From: Rhodoferax sp. TS-BS-61-7
Lineage (GTDB): Bacteria > Pseudomonadota > Gammaproteobacteria > Burkholderiales > Burkholderiaceae_C
Reading direction: 5' to 3'
Assembly (NCBI RefSeq): GCF_002943465.1
Contig: NZ_PTQY01000003.1
Span: forward strand, 467,501 to 531,500
DNA length: 64,000 bases
Each line of letters opens with the position of its first letter. Position 1 is the stretch's first letter. The notes below the pieces were generated by a model. That model worked only from the letters and a program-made list of their open reading frames with translations. It was not told where the DNA came from and ran no database searches. Of the stretch, positions 54,875 through 63,607 are shown piece by piece. A program made the position numbers and the translations under genes.

Positions 54875-55510
54875 ATGTCTGACGCCGCGCACCTTCCTGC
54901 CGCAAAACTCTCCACTGGCGAAGTCCACCAGCAACTCGGCGCCCTGACCCGCCAGTTGCACGACTCCCTGAATGGCTTGGGACTGGCTGAAAAGGTCAAG
55001 GACTGGGCCGGGGAACTGCCCGATGCCAAGAGCCGGCTGTCCTATATCGCCCGCCTGACCGGCCAAGCTGCCGAAAAAGTGCTCAACCAGGTGGACCAGG
55101 CCAAGGCCCAACATGACCACATTGCCGCAGAAACCCGCCGCATTGGCGAGCTGATCGTGAAAGACCCGGTGGGCGCCGTCGCCAAGGGCCACGTGATGAA
55201 CTTCATCAACGATGTGGAGCAGGCCAGCAAAAAGGTAGACAGCCATCTGACCGAGATCATGATGGCGCAGGACTTTCACGACCTGACCGGCCAAGTGATC
55301 GCCAAGGTGGTGACACTGGCTGCCACCATCGAAGAGCAGTTGGTGTTGTTGCTACTGCAAACCGCGCCAGCTGACGCCAAAGTGGCTGTGCCCACCGCCT
55401 CCGAATATGTGCCTGCACTGGCCGGCCCGGTGGTAGCCGGCCAGGCCAACCAGGACGTAGTGACCGACCAATCCCAGGTCGACGATTTGCTCGCCAGTCT
55501 GGGCTTTTAA
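54875..55510 (+). CDS. cheZ: CheZ, CheY-P phosphatase
   Basis: CheZ dephosphorylates CheY-P. The 211-residue protein has the long helical hairpin and the active-site motif AQDFHDLTGQVIAKVV with D136 and catalytic Q140, and ends QSQVDDLLASLGF, the C-terminal CheY-binding peptide. It follows cheY by 2 bp, and a strong hairpin begins 11 bp after its stop. Regular member of the family. Confidence 0.97.
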   Translation: MSDAAHLPAAKLSTGEVHQQLGALTRQLHDSLNGLGLAEKVKDWAGELPDAKSRLSYIARLTGQAAEKVLNQVDQAKAQHDHIAAETRRIGELIVKDPVGAVAKGHVMNFINDVEQASKKVDSHLTEIMMAQDFHDLTGQVIAKVVTLAATIEEQLVLLLLQTAPADAKVAVPTASEYVPALAGPVVAGQANQDVVTDQSQVDDLLASLGF

Positions 55511-55520
55511 AGCACCCCCG

Positions 55521-55547
55521 AATAAGCGGGGGAATGCCCCGCTTATT
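55521..55547 (+). terminator. Hairpin terminator after cheZ
   Basis: An 11-bp perfect stem (AATAAGCGGGG with CCCCGCTTATT) with a 5-nt loop, starting 11 bp after the cheZ stop. The T-rich tail is poor (GCACTTTAG follows), so efficiency is uncertain, but this is the clearest terminator-like hairpin in the window. It separates the mot/che operon from flhB. Confidence 0.65.
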
Positions 55548-55605
55548 GCACTTTAGTTTCAGAAGTCGGTCGCGACAATGGTGAGAACCCGAGAGCTTCT
55601 TCACC

Positions 55606-56760
55606 ATGGACCAAGGCAGCCAAGACCGCAACCTACCCGCCTCAGAGCGCAAGCTTAAAAAAGCGCGTGATGACGGCCAAGTCGGTCGCTCGCAAGACCT
55701 CTCGCATCTGGCGGTGCTGGGTTCTGGCGCCATGGCCGTGCTGGTACTGGCCCCCATCCTTTTTGACCACCTCAAGCGCAGCATGGGACAGCAATTGTCC
55801 TTTGATGCATCCACCGTCATGCGCCCCGGCAGCATGTTGCAGCGATTGGGCGAGGCCTCCACCATCGGGCTTGCCGGTTGCGTGGCATTCGCAGCCATTG
55901 TGATGGCCGCGGCCATCCTGGCAGCGGTGGCATCGGGCGGCTGGGTCAACAGCCTCAAGCCCCTGATGCCAGACTTCAGCCGACTCAACCCGCTGTCGGG
56001 TTTGGCCAATATGTTCACCAAGAAGAAGATGCTTGACACGCTCAAGATGCTGTTGATCACCAGCGTGTTGTTTGCGATTGCGACTTGGTTTCTGAGTTCC
56101 GGCCTGCAAACCATGGCCTCCTTGATACGCCAACCGTCGAGTGCTGCCATCGCACACATGACCCAATGGATTACAGGGGGCGTCGGCTTGCTGTTGCTGG
56201 TGGTGTTTCTTGCTGCAATGGTGGACGTGCCGCTGCAGTCCTTCTTGCACAAAGACCAGATGAAGATGTCCCACCAAGAGGTCAAGGAAGAGAGCAAGGA
56301 ATCCGATGGCAACCCACAACTCAAAGGCAAGATTCGCCAGAAACAACGCGAACTGGCACAGAGGAGCAGTGTCAATGCCGTACCCAAAGCCGACTTTGTG
56401 GTGATGAACCCCACCCACTTTGCGGTGGCTATCCGTTATGACGAGAAAACCATGCATGCACCTCGGGTGGTGTCCAAGGGTGCCGACCTACTGGCCATGA
56501 AGATCCGGGATGTGGCCAAGCAACATTCGGTGCCAGTGCTGCAGTCCCCCATGCTGGCCCGCGCACTGTATGCCAACGCAGAACTGGACCAGGACATCCC
56601 CTCCGCGCTCTACACCGCCGTGGCGCAAGTACTTGCCTATGTCTACCGCGTGCGTGCCGCATTGCGCGGCGAAGGCAGCATGCCGCAGGACGTGCCCCAA
56701 CCTTATGTCCCCCCTGAACTGGATCCCCAGTCCAACACCCTGAAGGCGACCACCGCATGA
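55606..56760 (+). CDS. flhB: FlhB, flagellar export switch protein
   Basis: FlhB controls the switch from rod/hook to filament export. The 384-residue protein has four N-terminal membrane helices and the cytoplasmic autocleavage motif NPTH (about 268-271, FVVMNPTHFAVAIRYD). The following conserved part (APRVVSKGADLLAMKIRDVA, then RALYANAELDQDIPSALYTA) is also intact. It overlaps flhA by 4 bp. Ordinary. Confidence 0.97.
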   Translation: MDQGSQDRNLPASERKLKKARDDGQVGRSQDLSHLAVLGSGAMAVLVLAPILFDHLKRSMGQQLSFDASTVMRPGSMLQRLGEASTIGLAGCVAFAAIVMAAAILAAVASGGWVNSLKPLMPDFSRLNPLSGLANMFTKKKMLDTLKMLLITSVLFAIATWFLSSGLQTMASLIRQPSSAAIAHMTQWITGGVGLLLLVVFLAAMVDVPLQSFLHKDQMKMSHQEVKEESKESDGNPQLKGKIRQKQRELAQRSSVNAVPKADFVVMNPTHFAVAIRYDEKTMHAPRVVSKGADLLAMKIRDVAKQHSVPVLQSPMLARALYANAELDQDIPSALYTAVAQVLAYVYRVRAALRGEGSMPQDVPQPYVPPELDPQSNTLKATTA

Positions 56761-58838
56761 ACGCGCAAATCAAATCGCTGCAACAGTGGCTGGGCAATAA
56801 CTCCACCGCCTTCCAGGGTGCAGCCGCCCCCATGCTGGTCGTGGCCATTCTGGCCATGATGGTGCTGCCCCTGCCACCTCTGTTGTTGGATGCATTTTTC
56901 ACCATCAACATCGCCGTGGCGCTGATGGTGATGATGGTGGCAGCCTATATGGTTCGCCCGCTGGACTTTGCCGCCTTTCCGTCAGTCCTGTTGCTCACAA
57001 CCTTGATGCGCCTGTCGCTCAACGTGGCCTCTACGCGGGTGGTGCTGCTCGAAGGCCATACCGGACCGGGTGCCGCCGGTGCCGTGATTGAGGCCTTTGG
57101 CCACTTTCTGATTGGCGGCAACTTTGCCGTCGGTCTGATCGTCTTTGCAATTCTCGTCGTGATCAACTTTGTGGTGGTGACCAAAGGCTCCGAGCGGATT
57201 GCCGAAGTGTCAGCCCGCTTTACCTTGGACGCGATGCCCGGAAAGCAGATGGCGGTGGATGCAGACCTGAACGCGGGCCTGATTGACGAAAAGGAAGCGA
57301 AACGCCGCCGCGCCGAAATTGGCGAAGAGGCCGAGTTTTTTGGCTCCATGGACGGTGCATCCAAGTTTGTACGCGGTGATGCGGTGGCCGGCATTTTGAT
57401 TTTGCTGATCAACATCTTTGGCGGCTTCGCCATCGGCATCCTGCAACACGACCTGAGCGCCAGCCAGGCGGCCAACTCCTACATCCTGCTGGCGGTTGGT
57501 GACGCTCTGGTTGCCCAGATCCCTGGCCTGCTGATCTCGGTGGCTGCGGCCATGGTGGTCTCGCGCGTGGGCAAGGACAAAGACATCGGCAAACAGATTG
57601 TCGGGCAGATGTTTGTATCGCCCCAGGTTTTGGGTGTCACAGCCGTCATCATGTTCATCCTGGGCATCATTCCCAACATGCCGCACTTGGTTTTTTTGAG
57701 CATTGCCGCAGTGCTGGCCTATGGCGCCTGGGTCTTGGCCCACAAGCCGATTCCCGTGGATCCACAGACCCAGGCACCGCCGCCCGTGGGTGACGGTGAA
57801 GCGTCCTGGGATGACCTGCAACCCGTGGACCAGCTGGGACTGGAATTGGGCTACCGCCTCATTGCACTGGTCGACAAAACCCGCCAAGGTGACCTGCTCA
57901 ATCGCATCAAAGGTGTACGCCGCAAGTTTGCGCAAGAAGTGGGCTTCCTGCCCCCTGCCGTCCATGTGCGTGACAACCTGGAGCTCAAACCCAGTGCCTA
58001 CCGCATTACCCTGCGCGGCGTCATTGTGGGTGAAGGCGAGGCGTTTCCCGGCATGTACCTGGCGATCAACCCCGGCGGCATTACCACCCCGCTGATAGGC
58101 ACTGCCACCACCGACCCCGCCTTTGGCTTGCCCGCCCACTGGATCGACGAACGCCAGAAGGAAGCGGCGCAAATGGCGGGATTTACGGTGGTTGATTCCG
58201 AGACTGTCATGGCCACCCATTTGTCACACTTGATGCAAGTTCAGGCCTCCAAGTTGCTGAGCCGAACAGAGACACAACAACTCGTGGAACACGTGGCAAA
58301 ACTGGCCCCCAAACTGATCGAAGAAGTCGTACCCAAAATGGTCTCGGTCGCAGTTTTCCAAAAAGTATTGCAGCTGCTGCTGGACGAATCGGTGCACATC
58401 CGCGACATCCGGACCATCATCGAATCGATTGCCGAACACGCGACTGCGACCACCGACCCGGTCGAGCTGGCAAAACGCGTGCGTATTGCGTTGTCGCCCG
58501 CCATCGTGCAACAAATCTACGGTCCGACTCGGGAGCTCAACGTGATTGCCATTGACCCAGGCCTGGAGCGCCTGCTGGTACAGGCCCTGGGCAGCGCCTC
58601 CGGTCCTGCACTGGACCCCGGGGTGGCCGACATGCTGACCCGTACCGCAGCAGAAACCGCTCTCAAGCAGGAAGAAATCGGTGTCCCCGCCTGTCTGCTA
58701 GTACCTGACCCTATCCGCGGCGCCATCTCGCGCCTGGTGCGCCGTGTGGCGCCACGCCTGCAAGTGCTGGCCCACAGCGAAATTCCTGAAACCCACACCA
58801 TCCGCATTGGTCCGATTCTCCGAGGTGCCACACCATGA
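56757..58838 (+). CDS. flhA: FlhA, flagellar export gate protein
   Basis: FlhA forms the nonameric export gate. The 693-residue protein has eight membrane segments in the first 330 residues with the conserved SLNVASTRVVLLEGHTGPGA and FTLDAMPGKQMAVDADLNAG (FHIPEP-like loop), and a C-terminal cytoplasmic domain (WDDLQPVDQLGLELGYRLIA). It overlaps flhB and flhF by 4 bp at either end. Regular. Confidence 0.97.
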   Translation: MNAQIKSLQQWLGNNSTAFQGAAAPMLVVAILAMMVLPLPPLLLDAFFTINIAVALMVMMVAAYMVRPLDFAAFPSVLLLTTLMRLSLNVASTRVVLLEGHTGPGAAGAVIEAFGHFLIGGNFAVGLIVFAILVVINFVVVTKGSERIAEVSARFTLDAMPGKQMAVDADLNAGLIDEKEAKRRRAEIGEEAEFFGSMDGASKFVRGDAVAGILILLINIFGGFAIGILQHDLSASQAANSYILLAVGDALVAQIPGLLISVAAAMVVSRVGKDKDIGKQIVGQMFVSPQVLGVTAVIMFILGIIPNMPHLVFLSIAAVLAYGAWVLAHKPIPVDPQTQAPPPVGDGEASWDDLQPVDQLGLELGYRLIALVDKTRQGDLLNRIKGVRRKFAQEVGFLPPAVHVRDNLELKPSAYRITLRGVIVGEGEAFPGMYLAINPGGITTPLIGTATTDPAFGLPAHWIDERQKEAAQMAGFTVVDSETVMATHLSHLMQVQASKLLSRTETQQLVEHVAKLAPKLIEEVVPKMVSVAVFQKVLQLLLDESVHIRDIRTIIESIAEHATATTDPVELAKRVRIALSPAIVQQIYGPTRELNVIAIDPGLERLLVQALGSASGPALDPGVADMLTRTAAETALKQEEIGVPACLLVPDPIRGAISRLVRRVAPRLQVLAHSEIPETHTIRIGPILRGATP

Positions 58839-60286
58839 ACATCCAACGTTTTACCGCCGCAACCTCCCGCGAAGCCTTGGCCAAGGCCCGACTGGCCTTT
58901 GGCGAGGGCACGCTGATCCTGTCCAACCGTCCCACTGAGCATGGCGTGGAAGTGGTCGCGACCGCAGAGGACACCTTGGCCAGCCTGGATCGCGCAGTCG
59001 CGCCGGCATCCGGCAAACCCCAAACCGCACAGCGCCGCCCAAGCCCACCCGCAAGCTACCAAGAGGTCGCGAGCAAGGTGGAAGAAGACGCAGAGCAATT
59101 GGCCATGAGCACTTTGTCTTTTCAGGACTATGTGCGCGAGCGCATGCTGCGCCGCCGGCATGAAGCGGGACAAGGCGCAGCCCCGGAAACCCTGCCAACC
59201 CCAGCTCCAGCAGCCCCGGAGCGCCCGCGCCCCCCAGCACTGACACAGCGCATTGCCGTAGATGTGGCACCCGCCGCACCCAGGCCAGTTGCCGTGCGCA
59301 AACCCCAAACCCTGCCCGCCACCGCAGCCGTGAGCAAAGGCGTGATGGATGAACTCCATGCCATGAAGGAACTGATTGAAGACCGTTTCAACACCCTTAC
59401 CTGGCTGGGACAGGCGCGCCAGAACCCCATCCAGTCCAACATGATGCTCAAGATGATTCGCGCCGGGTACTCCCCAACCCTGGCGCGCGCTATCTTGGAA
59501 CGGATGCCAGAGGATATGGATGCGGCGGAGTCGGTGCGCTGGGTCATGGATGTACTAGAACGTAACCTGCGTACCGATGCGGGAACGCCAGCCCTGCACG
59601 AAGAGGGTGGCGTATTTGCCCTGATCGGCGCCACGGGTGTAGGCAAAACCACCACCGCCGCCAAACTGGCGGGCTTGTGCGCACGCACCCACGGCCCGGG
59701 CAGTGTGGGGCTCATCACCCTGGACACCTACCGCGTAGGCGCCCACGAACAGCTGCGCGCCTACGGCAAGATGCTGGGCGTGGTAGCCCACTTGGCACAC
59801 GACAAAGCGGCCCTGCAAGACCTGTTGGGCCTGCTGTCGAACAAGAAGATGGTGCTCATCGACACCACCGGCATCGCGCCGCGGGATCCGCGCAAGCGCG
59901 AACTCATGGAACTGCTGGACCTGCCCGCCATCAAACGGTTGCTCGTACTCAACGCCGGCGGCCATGGCGACACGCTGGACGAGGCCGTCAACTGCTTCAA
60001 AACCAACACCTCACAGCAAGCCATCTTCTCCAAGATTGACGAAGCCGTGAAGTTGGGCCCCGCCATTGACGCCGCCATTCGCCACCAGTTGCTGTTGCGC
60101 GGCATCACCACAGGCCAGCGGGTTCCGGAAGACTGGGAGTCTGCAGTGGCAGCCAAGCTGGTGCGCATGTCCATGCGCACCGCAGGTATCTCGGCCTACG
60201 ACCCCAAGGTCAGCGACCTGGGCTTTTTCTTCAGCCAGCCCGCCAGCAGCAGCCAGGGTGCAGCCAAGGGGCGCATGGATGCTTGA
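58835..60286 (+). CDS. flhF: FlhF, flagellar placement SRP-type GTPase
   Basis: FlhF positions polar flagella and is related to FtsY/SRP54. The 483-residue protein has a basic, variable N-terminal domain (about 1-170), then the NG GTPase domain with P-loop GATGVGKTTTAAKLAG (about 265-280), LITLDTYRVGAHEQLRAYGK and IDTTGIAPRDPRKRELM (the G3 motif is DTTG instead of the more common DTAG). Its presence suggests polar or at least placed flagella. It overlaps the next gene (8-bp region). Confidence 0.94.
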   Translation: MNIQRFTAATSREALAKARLAFGEGTLILSNRPTEHGVEVVATAEDTLASLDRAVAPASGKPQTAQRRPSPPASYQEVASKVEEDAEQLAMSTLSFQDYVRERMLRRRHEAGQGAAPETLPTPAPAAPERPRPPALTQRIAVDVAPAAPRPVAVRKPQTLPATAAVSKGVMDELHAMKELIEDRFNTLTWLGQARQNPIQSNMMLKMIRAGYSPTLARAILERMPEDMDAAESVRWVMDVLERNLRTDAGTPALHEEGGVFALIGATGVGKTTTAAKLAGLCARTHGPGSVGLITLDTYRVGAHEQLRAYGKMLGVVAHLAHDKAALQDLLGLLSNKKMVLIDTTGIAPRDPRKRELMELLDLPAIKRLLVLNAGGHGDTLDEAVNCFKTNTSQQAIFSKIDEAVKLGPAIDAAIRHQLLLRGITTGQRVPEDWESAVAAKLVRMSMRTAGISAYDPKVSDLGFFFSQPASSSQGAAKGRMDA

Positions 60287-61073
60287 ACGCCCCAGCAACC
60301 AAGCAGCAGGCTTGTTGGACCTGGCGGTGACGCCAAGCCCCAAGCTCATGGCCATGGTCGCGCATGGCGACGAACAGGCAGAGCTGCCCTTGCTTTTGCG
60401 CCTGTGCGCCGCATTGGTAGGTTTTGGGTACCCCGTTGTCGTGCTGGACGGCACCGTGCGCGAGAGCACCGACAACCCCGGGCTGGAACAGTTGCTGGAC
60501 TACAGCCATGCCCCCGATGCGCTATCAGACGCGCCCTCTTGGAGTGTTATTCCCGCGGCTTGGGGACTGCAGTCTCTGGCTCATAAACAGGCGCCCCACA
60601 GCCAGACCCTGACCGATACCGGCTGGATGTTCCCGCATGAAAGCGTAGTTATTGTTTACAGCACAGCGCAATCCCTGGTTCCCCTGCTCACAGGCAGCTC
60701 GGTGCGGCCTGTCCTGACCGTCTCAACGGCCAAAGCCTCGCTGCTGACCAGCTATCTGGCGCTCAAGCGTTTGTTGCTCAAAGGCAGGCTTGAGCCTACT
60801 ATTGTGAATGTGCTCCCTGCCCCACATGCCGTATCCTCACAGCCTGGCATACAGACTGCGAGCAACGGCTTGCGTGACTATGCCAAGTATTTTTTGGATT
60901 ACGAAGTGAATGCATTCACGATCCCCGCGCCCGGGGCAGATGACCGCCCCAGCGCCAGCACCGAGCGCTTGGCTTTGGGCCTGCTAGAAAACGCCATGCC
61001 CTTGGATGCTGCCTGGGCGCCCGCATCTGGCGCAGCACACCTGGGCAGTGCCCGCTTGGTGGGGAGACATTGA
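60279..61073 (+). CDS. FlhG-position protein lacking the MinD P-loop
   Basis: 264 residues from ATG 60279 (MLERPSNQAAGLLDLAV), lying between flhF and fliA, exactly where flhG (a MinD-type ATPase controlling flagellar number) is usually found. Features of the MinD fold remain in outline (ALVGFGYPVVVLDGTVREST, ESVVIVYSTAQSLVPLL, STAKASLLTSYLALKRLLL), but no Walker A lysine motif (KGGxGKT) is visible. It is therefore either a degenerate FlhG, or a distinct adaptor. It overlaps the fliA start by one base. The function is not known. Confidence 0.65.
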   Translation: MLERPSNQAAGLLDLAVTPSPKLMAMVAHGDEQAELPLLLRLCAALVGFGYPVVVLDGTVRESTDNPGLEQLLDYSHAPDALSDAPSWSVIPAAWGLQSLAHKQAPHSQTLTDTGWMFPHESVVIVYSTAQSLVPLLTGSSVRPVLTVSTAKASLLTSYLALKRLLLKGRLEPTIVNVLPAPHAVSSQPGIQTASNGLRDYAKYFLDYEVNAFTIPAPGADDRPSASTERLALGLLENAMPLDAAWAPASGAAHLGSARLVGRH

Positions 61074-61789
61074 TGTACACCGCCAAAGGCCAGCTAGACC
61101 GCAGCGCGCTGATCAAGCAGTACCAGCCCCTGGTGCGGCGTTTGGCGCACCACATGATGGCAAAACTGCCGCCCAGCGTCGAGGTGGACGATTTGATCCA
61201 AGTCGGTCTGATTGGACTTTCCGATGCACTGACGCGGTACGAGGCTTCGCAGGGGGTGCAGTTCGAGACCTTTGCCACGCAGCGCATTCGCGGCGCCATG
61301 CTCGATGAGCTGCGTGAAAACGACTGGATGTCGCGCGGCTCACGCAAGAGCCAAAAAGAAATTGAAGTGGCCCTGCGCCGCCTGGAACACAAATTGGGCC
61401 GCAGCCCTGCGGAGTCAGAAATTGCGGCGGAGCTGGGCATGAGCCTGGCCGACTACCAAAGCCTGCTGGGCAAGGTCCGTGGAACGCAGCTGGTCTACCT
61501 AGAAGATATGTCACGTCGCGATGACGATGACGACACCTTTCTGGACCGGCACGTGGCCGATTCCGATGCCGACCCCCTCAACATGCTGCGTGACCAGCGG
61601 CTGCGGGAATCGCTGGTCGCGGCCATCAAGACGCTGCCCGAGCGTGAACAGTACATCATGAGCATGTACTACGAGCAGGACATGAACCTCAAGGAAATTG
61701 CTGCTGTGCTAGAGGTGACAGAGTCGCGCATCTGCCAACTGCACAGCCAATCCATCGCCCGCTTGCGGGCCAAGATGCGCTCACACTGA
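61073..61789 (+). CDS. fliA: FliA, flagellar sigma factor (sigma-28)
   Basis: FliA directs RNA polymerase to late flagellar promoters. The 238-residue protein starts at ATG 61073 with GGGGAGA upstream; a TTG one codon earlier is less likely. Region 2 (EVDDLIQVGLIGLSDALTRY, then FETFATQRIRGAMLDELREN), region 3 (GRSPAESEIAAELGMSLADY) and region 4 (MNLKEIAAVLEVTESRICQL) are complete. Its targets in this window are flgM, flagellin 1, probably fliST and the giant repeat gene. FlgM, its anti-sigma factor, is encoded nearby. Confidence 0.97.
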   Translation: MYTAKGQLDRSALIKQYQPLVRRLAHHMMAKLPPSVEVDDLIQVGLIGLSDALTRYEASQGVQFETFATQRIRGAMLDELRENDWMSRGSRKSQKEIEVALRRLEHKLGRSPAESEIAAELGMSLADYQSLLGKVRGTQLVYLEDMSRRDDDDDTFLDRHVADSDADPLNMLRDQRLRESLVAAIKTLPEREQYIMSMYYEQDMNLKEIAAVLEVTESRICQLHSQSIARLRAKMRSH

Positions 61790-61800
61790 GCGCTGCCACC

Positions 61801-62184
61801 TCAGGCGCTGAATGCCTGAAATCGCCCCGATGATTGGGTCCCGCGACCGTAGGGCCCAGCGGCGGCGGCATACACCGGAGTGTGCAAGGCAGGCACCACC
61901 ATATGCAGCGCCTGCTCCACCAGCGCCTGGCGACGCAGCATGTGCTCCCTCACCCGGGCCAGCCCCGCGCCCAAGGCACGCAAACGGGCCGCGTCGACTT
62001 CTTGCATATGGGCACCCAGAGGTTTCCACGGCGCCAACAAGGCGTTGGCCTCCACAACCAGCGACTGGAACTGTTGGGCCTGGAGCGCCATGTCGTCGAC
62101 CGCGCCGTCTTTCAGCGCCAACGACAAAAGACCCAGCTGCGACTCAAGCGCACTGAGCGTGGTTTTCAGGGTAGGTTGTGACAT
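61801..62184 (-). CDS. flgN: FlgN-like flagellar chaperone
   Basis: 127 residues from ATG 62184 (MSQPTLKTTLSALESQLGLL). It is a short helical protein with heptad-like leucines and charged loops, at the usual location after flgM and convergent to fliA. FlgN chaperones the hook-associated proteins FlgK and FlgL. The family is poorly conserved, so this is partly a positional call. The gap to flgM is 39 bp. Confidence 0.82.
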   Translation of the reverse strand: MSQPTLKTTLSALESQLGLLSLALKDGAVDDMALQAQQFQSLVVEANALLAPWKPLGAHMQEVDAARLRALGAGLARVREHMLRRQALVEQALHMVVPALHTPVYAAAAGPYGRGTQSSGRFQAFSA

Positions 62185-62223
62185 ATCAGGTACCTCGCAC
62201 TTCAATGAGTGCGCAGGCCCTGT

Positions 62224-62568
62224 TTACCGCGCGGAGCGGTTCAGCATTTCCTGCGCGTTGGACAACAATTTGTCGGCAATGGCTTCGGCGTTGACCACGT
62301 AGGTGCCATCCTGGATGGAGGCTTTCACGCTGGCCACTTTCTGGGTGTCGATGTCTGCCGACTCGCTGCGCTCGGTTTTCTCCAGCGAACGGGCCAACGT
62401 GGAAACGGTCACGGCCACGCCCGCAGCGCGAGTGCTTTGTGTCGCTTTGCTGGTAGCAGCAGTGCTCGCATTGGCGTTTTGGGCTGCTTTTTGGGCGGCA
62501 CCAGACACCGTGGGCGACACGGAAGCGGGGATTTCTGGGGGTTGACCTATTTTCATCGCGTTCTCCAA
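62224..62568 (-). CDS. flgM: FlgM, anti-sigma-28 factor
   Basis: 114 residues. FlgM binds and inhibits FliA until it is exported through the completed hook-basal body. The N-terminal half is Ala/Ser/Thr-rich and probably disordered; the C-terminal part has VSTLARSLEKTERSESADID and VASVKASIQDGTYVVNAEAI, the sigma-binding helices. The ATG has GGAGAACG upstream. A full-consensus FliA promoter lies about 30 bp before it, giving negative feedback. FlgN follows, as usual. Confidence 0.95.
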   Translation of the reverse strand: MENAMKIGQPPEIPASVSPTVSGAAQKAAQNANASTAATSKATQSTRAAGVAVTVSTLARSLEKTERSESADIDTQKVASVKASIQDGTYVVNAEAIADKLLSNAQEMLNRSAR

Positions 62569-62598
62569 AACTACGGTAGGCGTAGCCTCGTACAGTAG

Positions 62599-62625
62599 TT
62601 ATCGGCCGCATCATGACTGACTTTA
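62599..62625 (-). promoter_or_regulatory. FliA (sigma-28) promoter of flgM
   Basis: On the minus strand TAAAGTCA, an 11-bp spacer and GCCGATAA. The -10 box matches the consensus perfectly and the -35 core TAAAGT is intact. The transcription start would fall about 24 nt before the flgM ATG. This is the best match to the FliA consensus in the window and a reference for the other sites. Confidence 0.85.
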
Positions 62626-62650
62626 GGGTTTTTTGCACAAATAAAGCCGC

Positions 62651-63388
62651 TTAAAGCTCAATTTTTACTGTGCGTACGTCCAGTACCACGCCCGATGCAA
62701 CGCGTCCGTTTTCCATCCGTACGCGGGCCAACTGACCCACAACGCCGGCTGACAGGGCTTGGGCCTGGCTGCTGACCTGAAAACCAGGCCCCTGCGCCAG
62801 CACCCGCACAGAGGCCCCGGCCTGAAATACCTGCGCCGGTTTGACCATCCCCTGCCGAAGGGTTTGACCGGTACTGAGCAAGCGGGACGCCGTTTGCCCC
62901 ACCCACAACGTGCGATCAGCCAACACCGGACTGGCGTCTTCAGCCCAGTCCACCTCGGACTCCATCACGTCCGCCTCTGTCACCATCGCACCCGCAGCGA
63001 CATGGCCACGCATGACCCAGGCTTTTCCGGTCGCCTTGACCACCAGGGGTAAGGTAATGTTCCAGCGCGTCACCCCGTCCACACAACGCAGGCCCACACG
63101 GCTACGCCCCCACAAGCGGCTCCCTGCTGGCAAATGTGGCTCGATGTTGCCGCACACCGCCAAGCGCAAGCGGCTGTCCAGCGGCCCGACTTCGGCCTGC
63201 ATGCGCAGATTCGCGCCAGGAGGCTGCGACTTCTGCACCGCCTCATTCACCCAGCGCTGAGCCTCAAGCCGCAAGGCCTCCAGACCTGCATCCTGCGCCT
63301 GCGCCCAAGGCAACCCGGCACAGGCCAGCGCAAACACACCCAAACCACGCGCAAAGGCATGGTGTTTGAGCACAGAAAAAAGCGGCAT
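62651..63388 (-). CDS. flgA: FlgA, P-ring assembly chaperone
   Basis: FlgA is a periplasmic chaperone needed for the P ring. The 245-residue protein from ATG 63388 (GGAG ribosome binding site) has a signal peptide (HHAFARGLGVFALACAGLPWAQA) and the SAF domain with GHVAAGAMVTEADVMESEVD and the LLSTGQTLRQGMVKPAQVF segment. It lies 82 bp before flgM on the same strand and is divergent from flgB. Regular. Confidence 0.95.
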   Translation of the reverse strand: MPLFSVLKHHAFARGLGVFALACAGLPWAQAQDAGLEALRLEAQRWVNEAVQKSQPPGANLRMQAEVGPLDSRLRLAVCGNIEPHLPAGSRLWGRSRVGLRCVDGVTRWNITLPLVVKATGKAWVMRGHVAAGAMVTEADVMESEVDWAEDASPVLADRTLWVGQTASRLLSTGQTLRQGMVKPAQVFQAGASVRVLAQGPGFQVSSQAQALSAGVVGQLARVRMENGRVASGVVLDVRTVKIEL

Positions 63389-63607
63389 GGTGAACTCCAG
63401 AGTGGAACCTGTGTGCCGCCCCGCAATACGACGGGGGCGGGACAACTCAGGCCATCACTATAGGTAGCAACACCCAACACGAGGGCTGCAAATATGCCCC
63501 ATTCACCCCGCTATTCCACGTCTAAAAAATTCAAGCTTTTCCCATAATTGCCGCACGCCCCAAGCCCTACACCCGTAGTGCAAGGACGCTCTTCGCTGAG
63601 GTATGCC
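63389..63607. promoter_or_regulatory. Divergent promoter region between flgA and flgB
   Basis: 219 bp serving both flgA (minus) and flgB (plus). An AT-rich part (63520-63550) with TCTAAAAAATTC and CCCATAAT could be promoter material for flgB, but I cannot assign a class with confidence. flgB-type operons are class II (FlhDC-dependent) in enterics. Confidence 0.5.
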
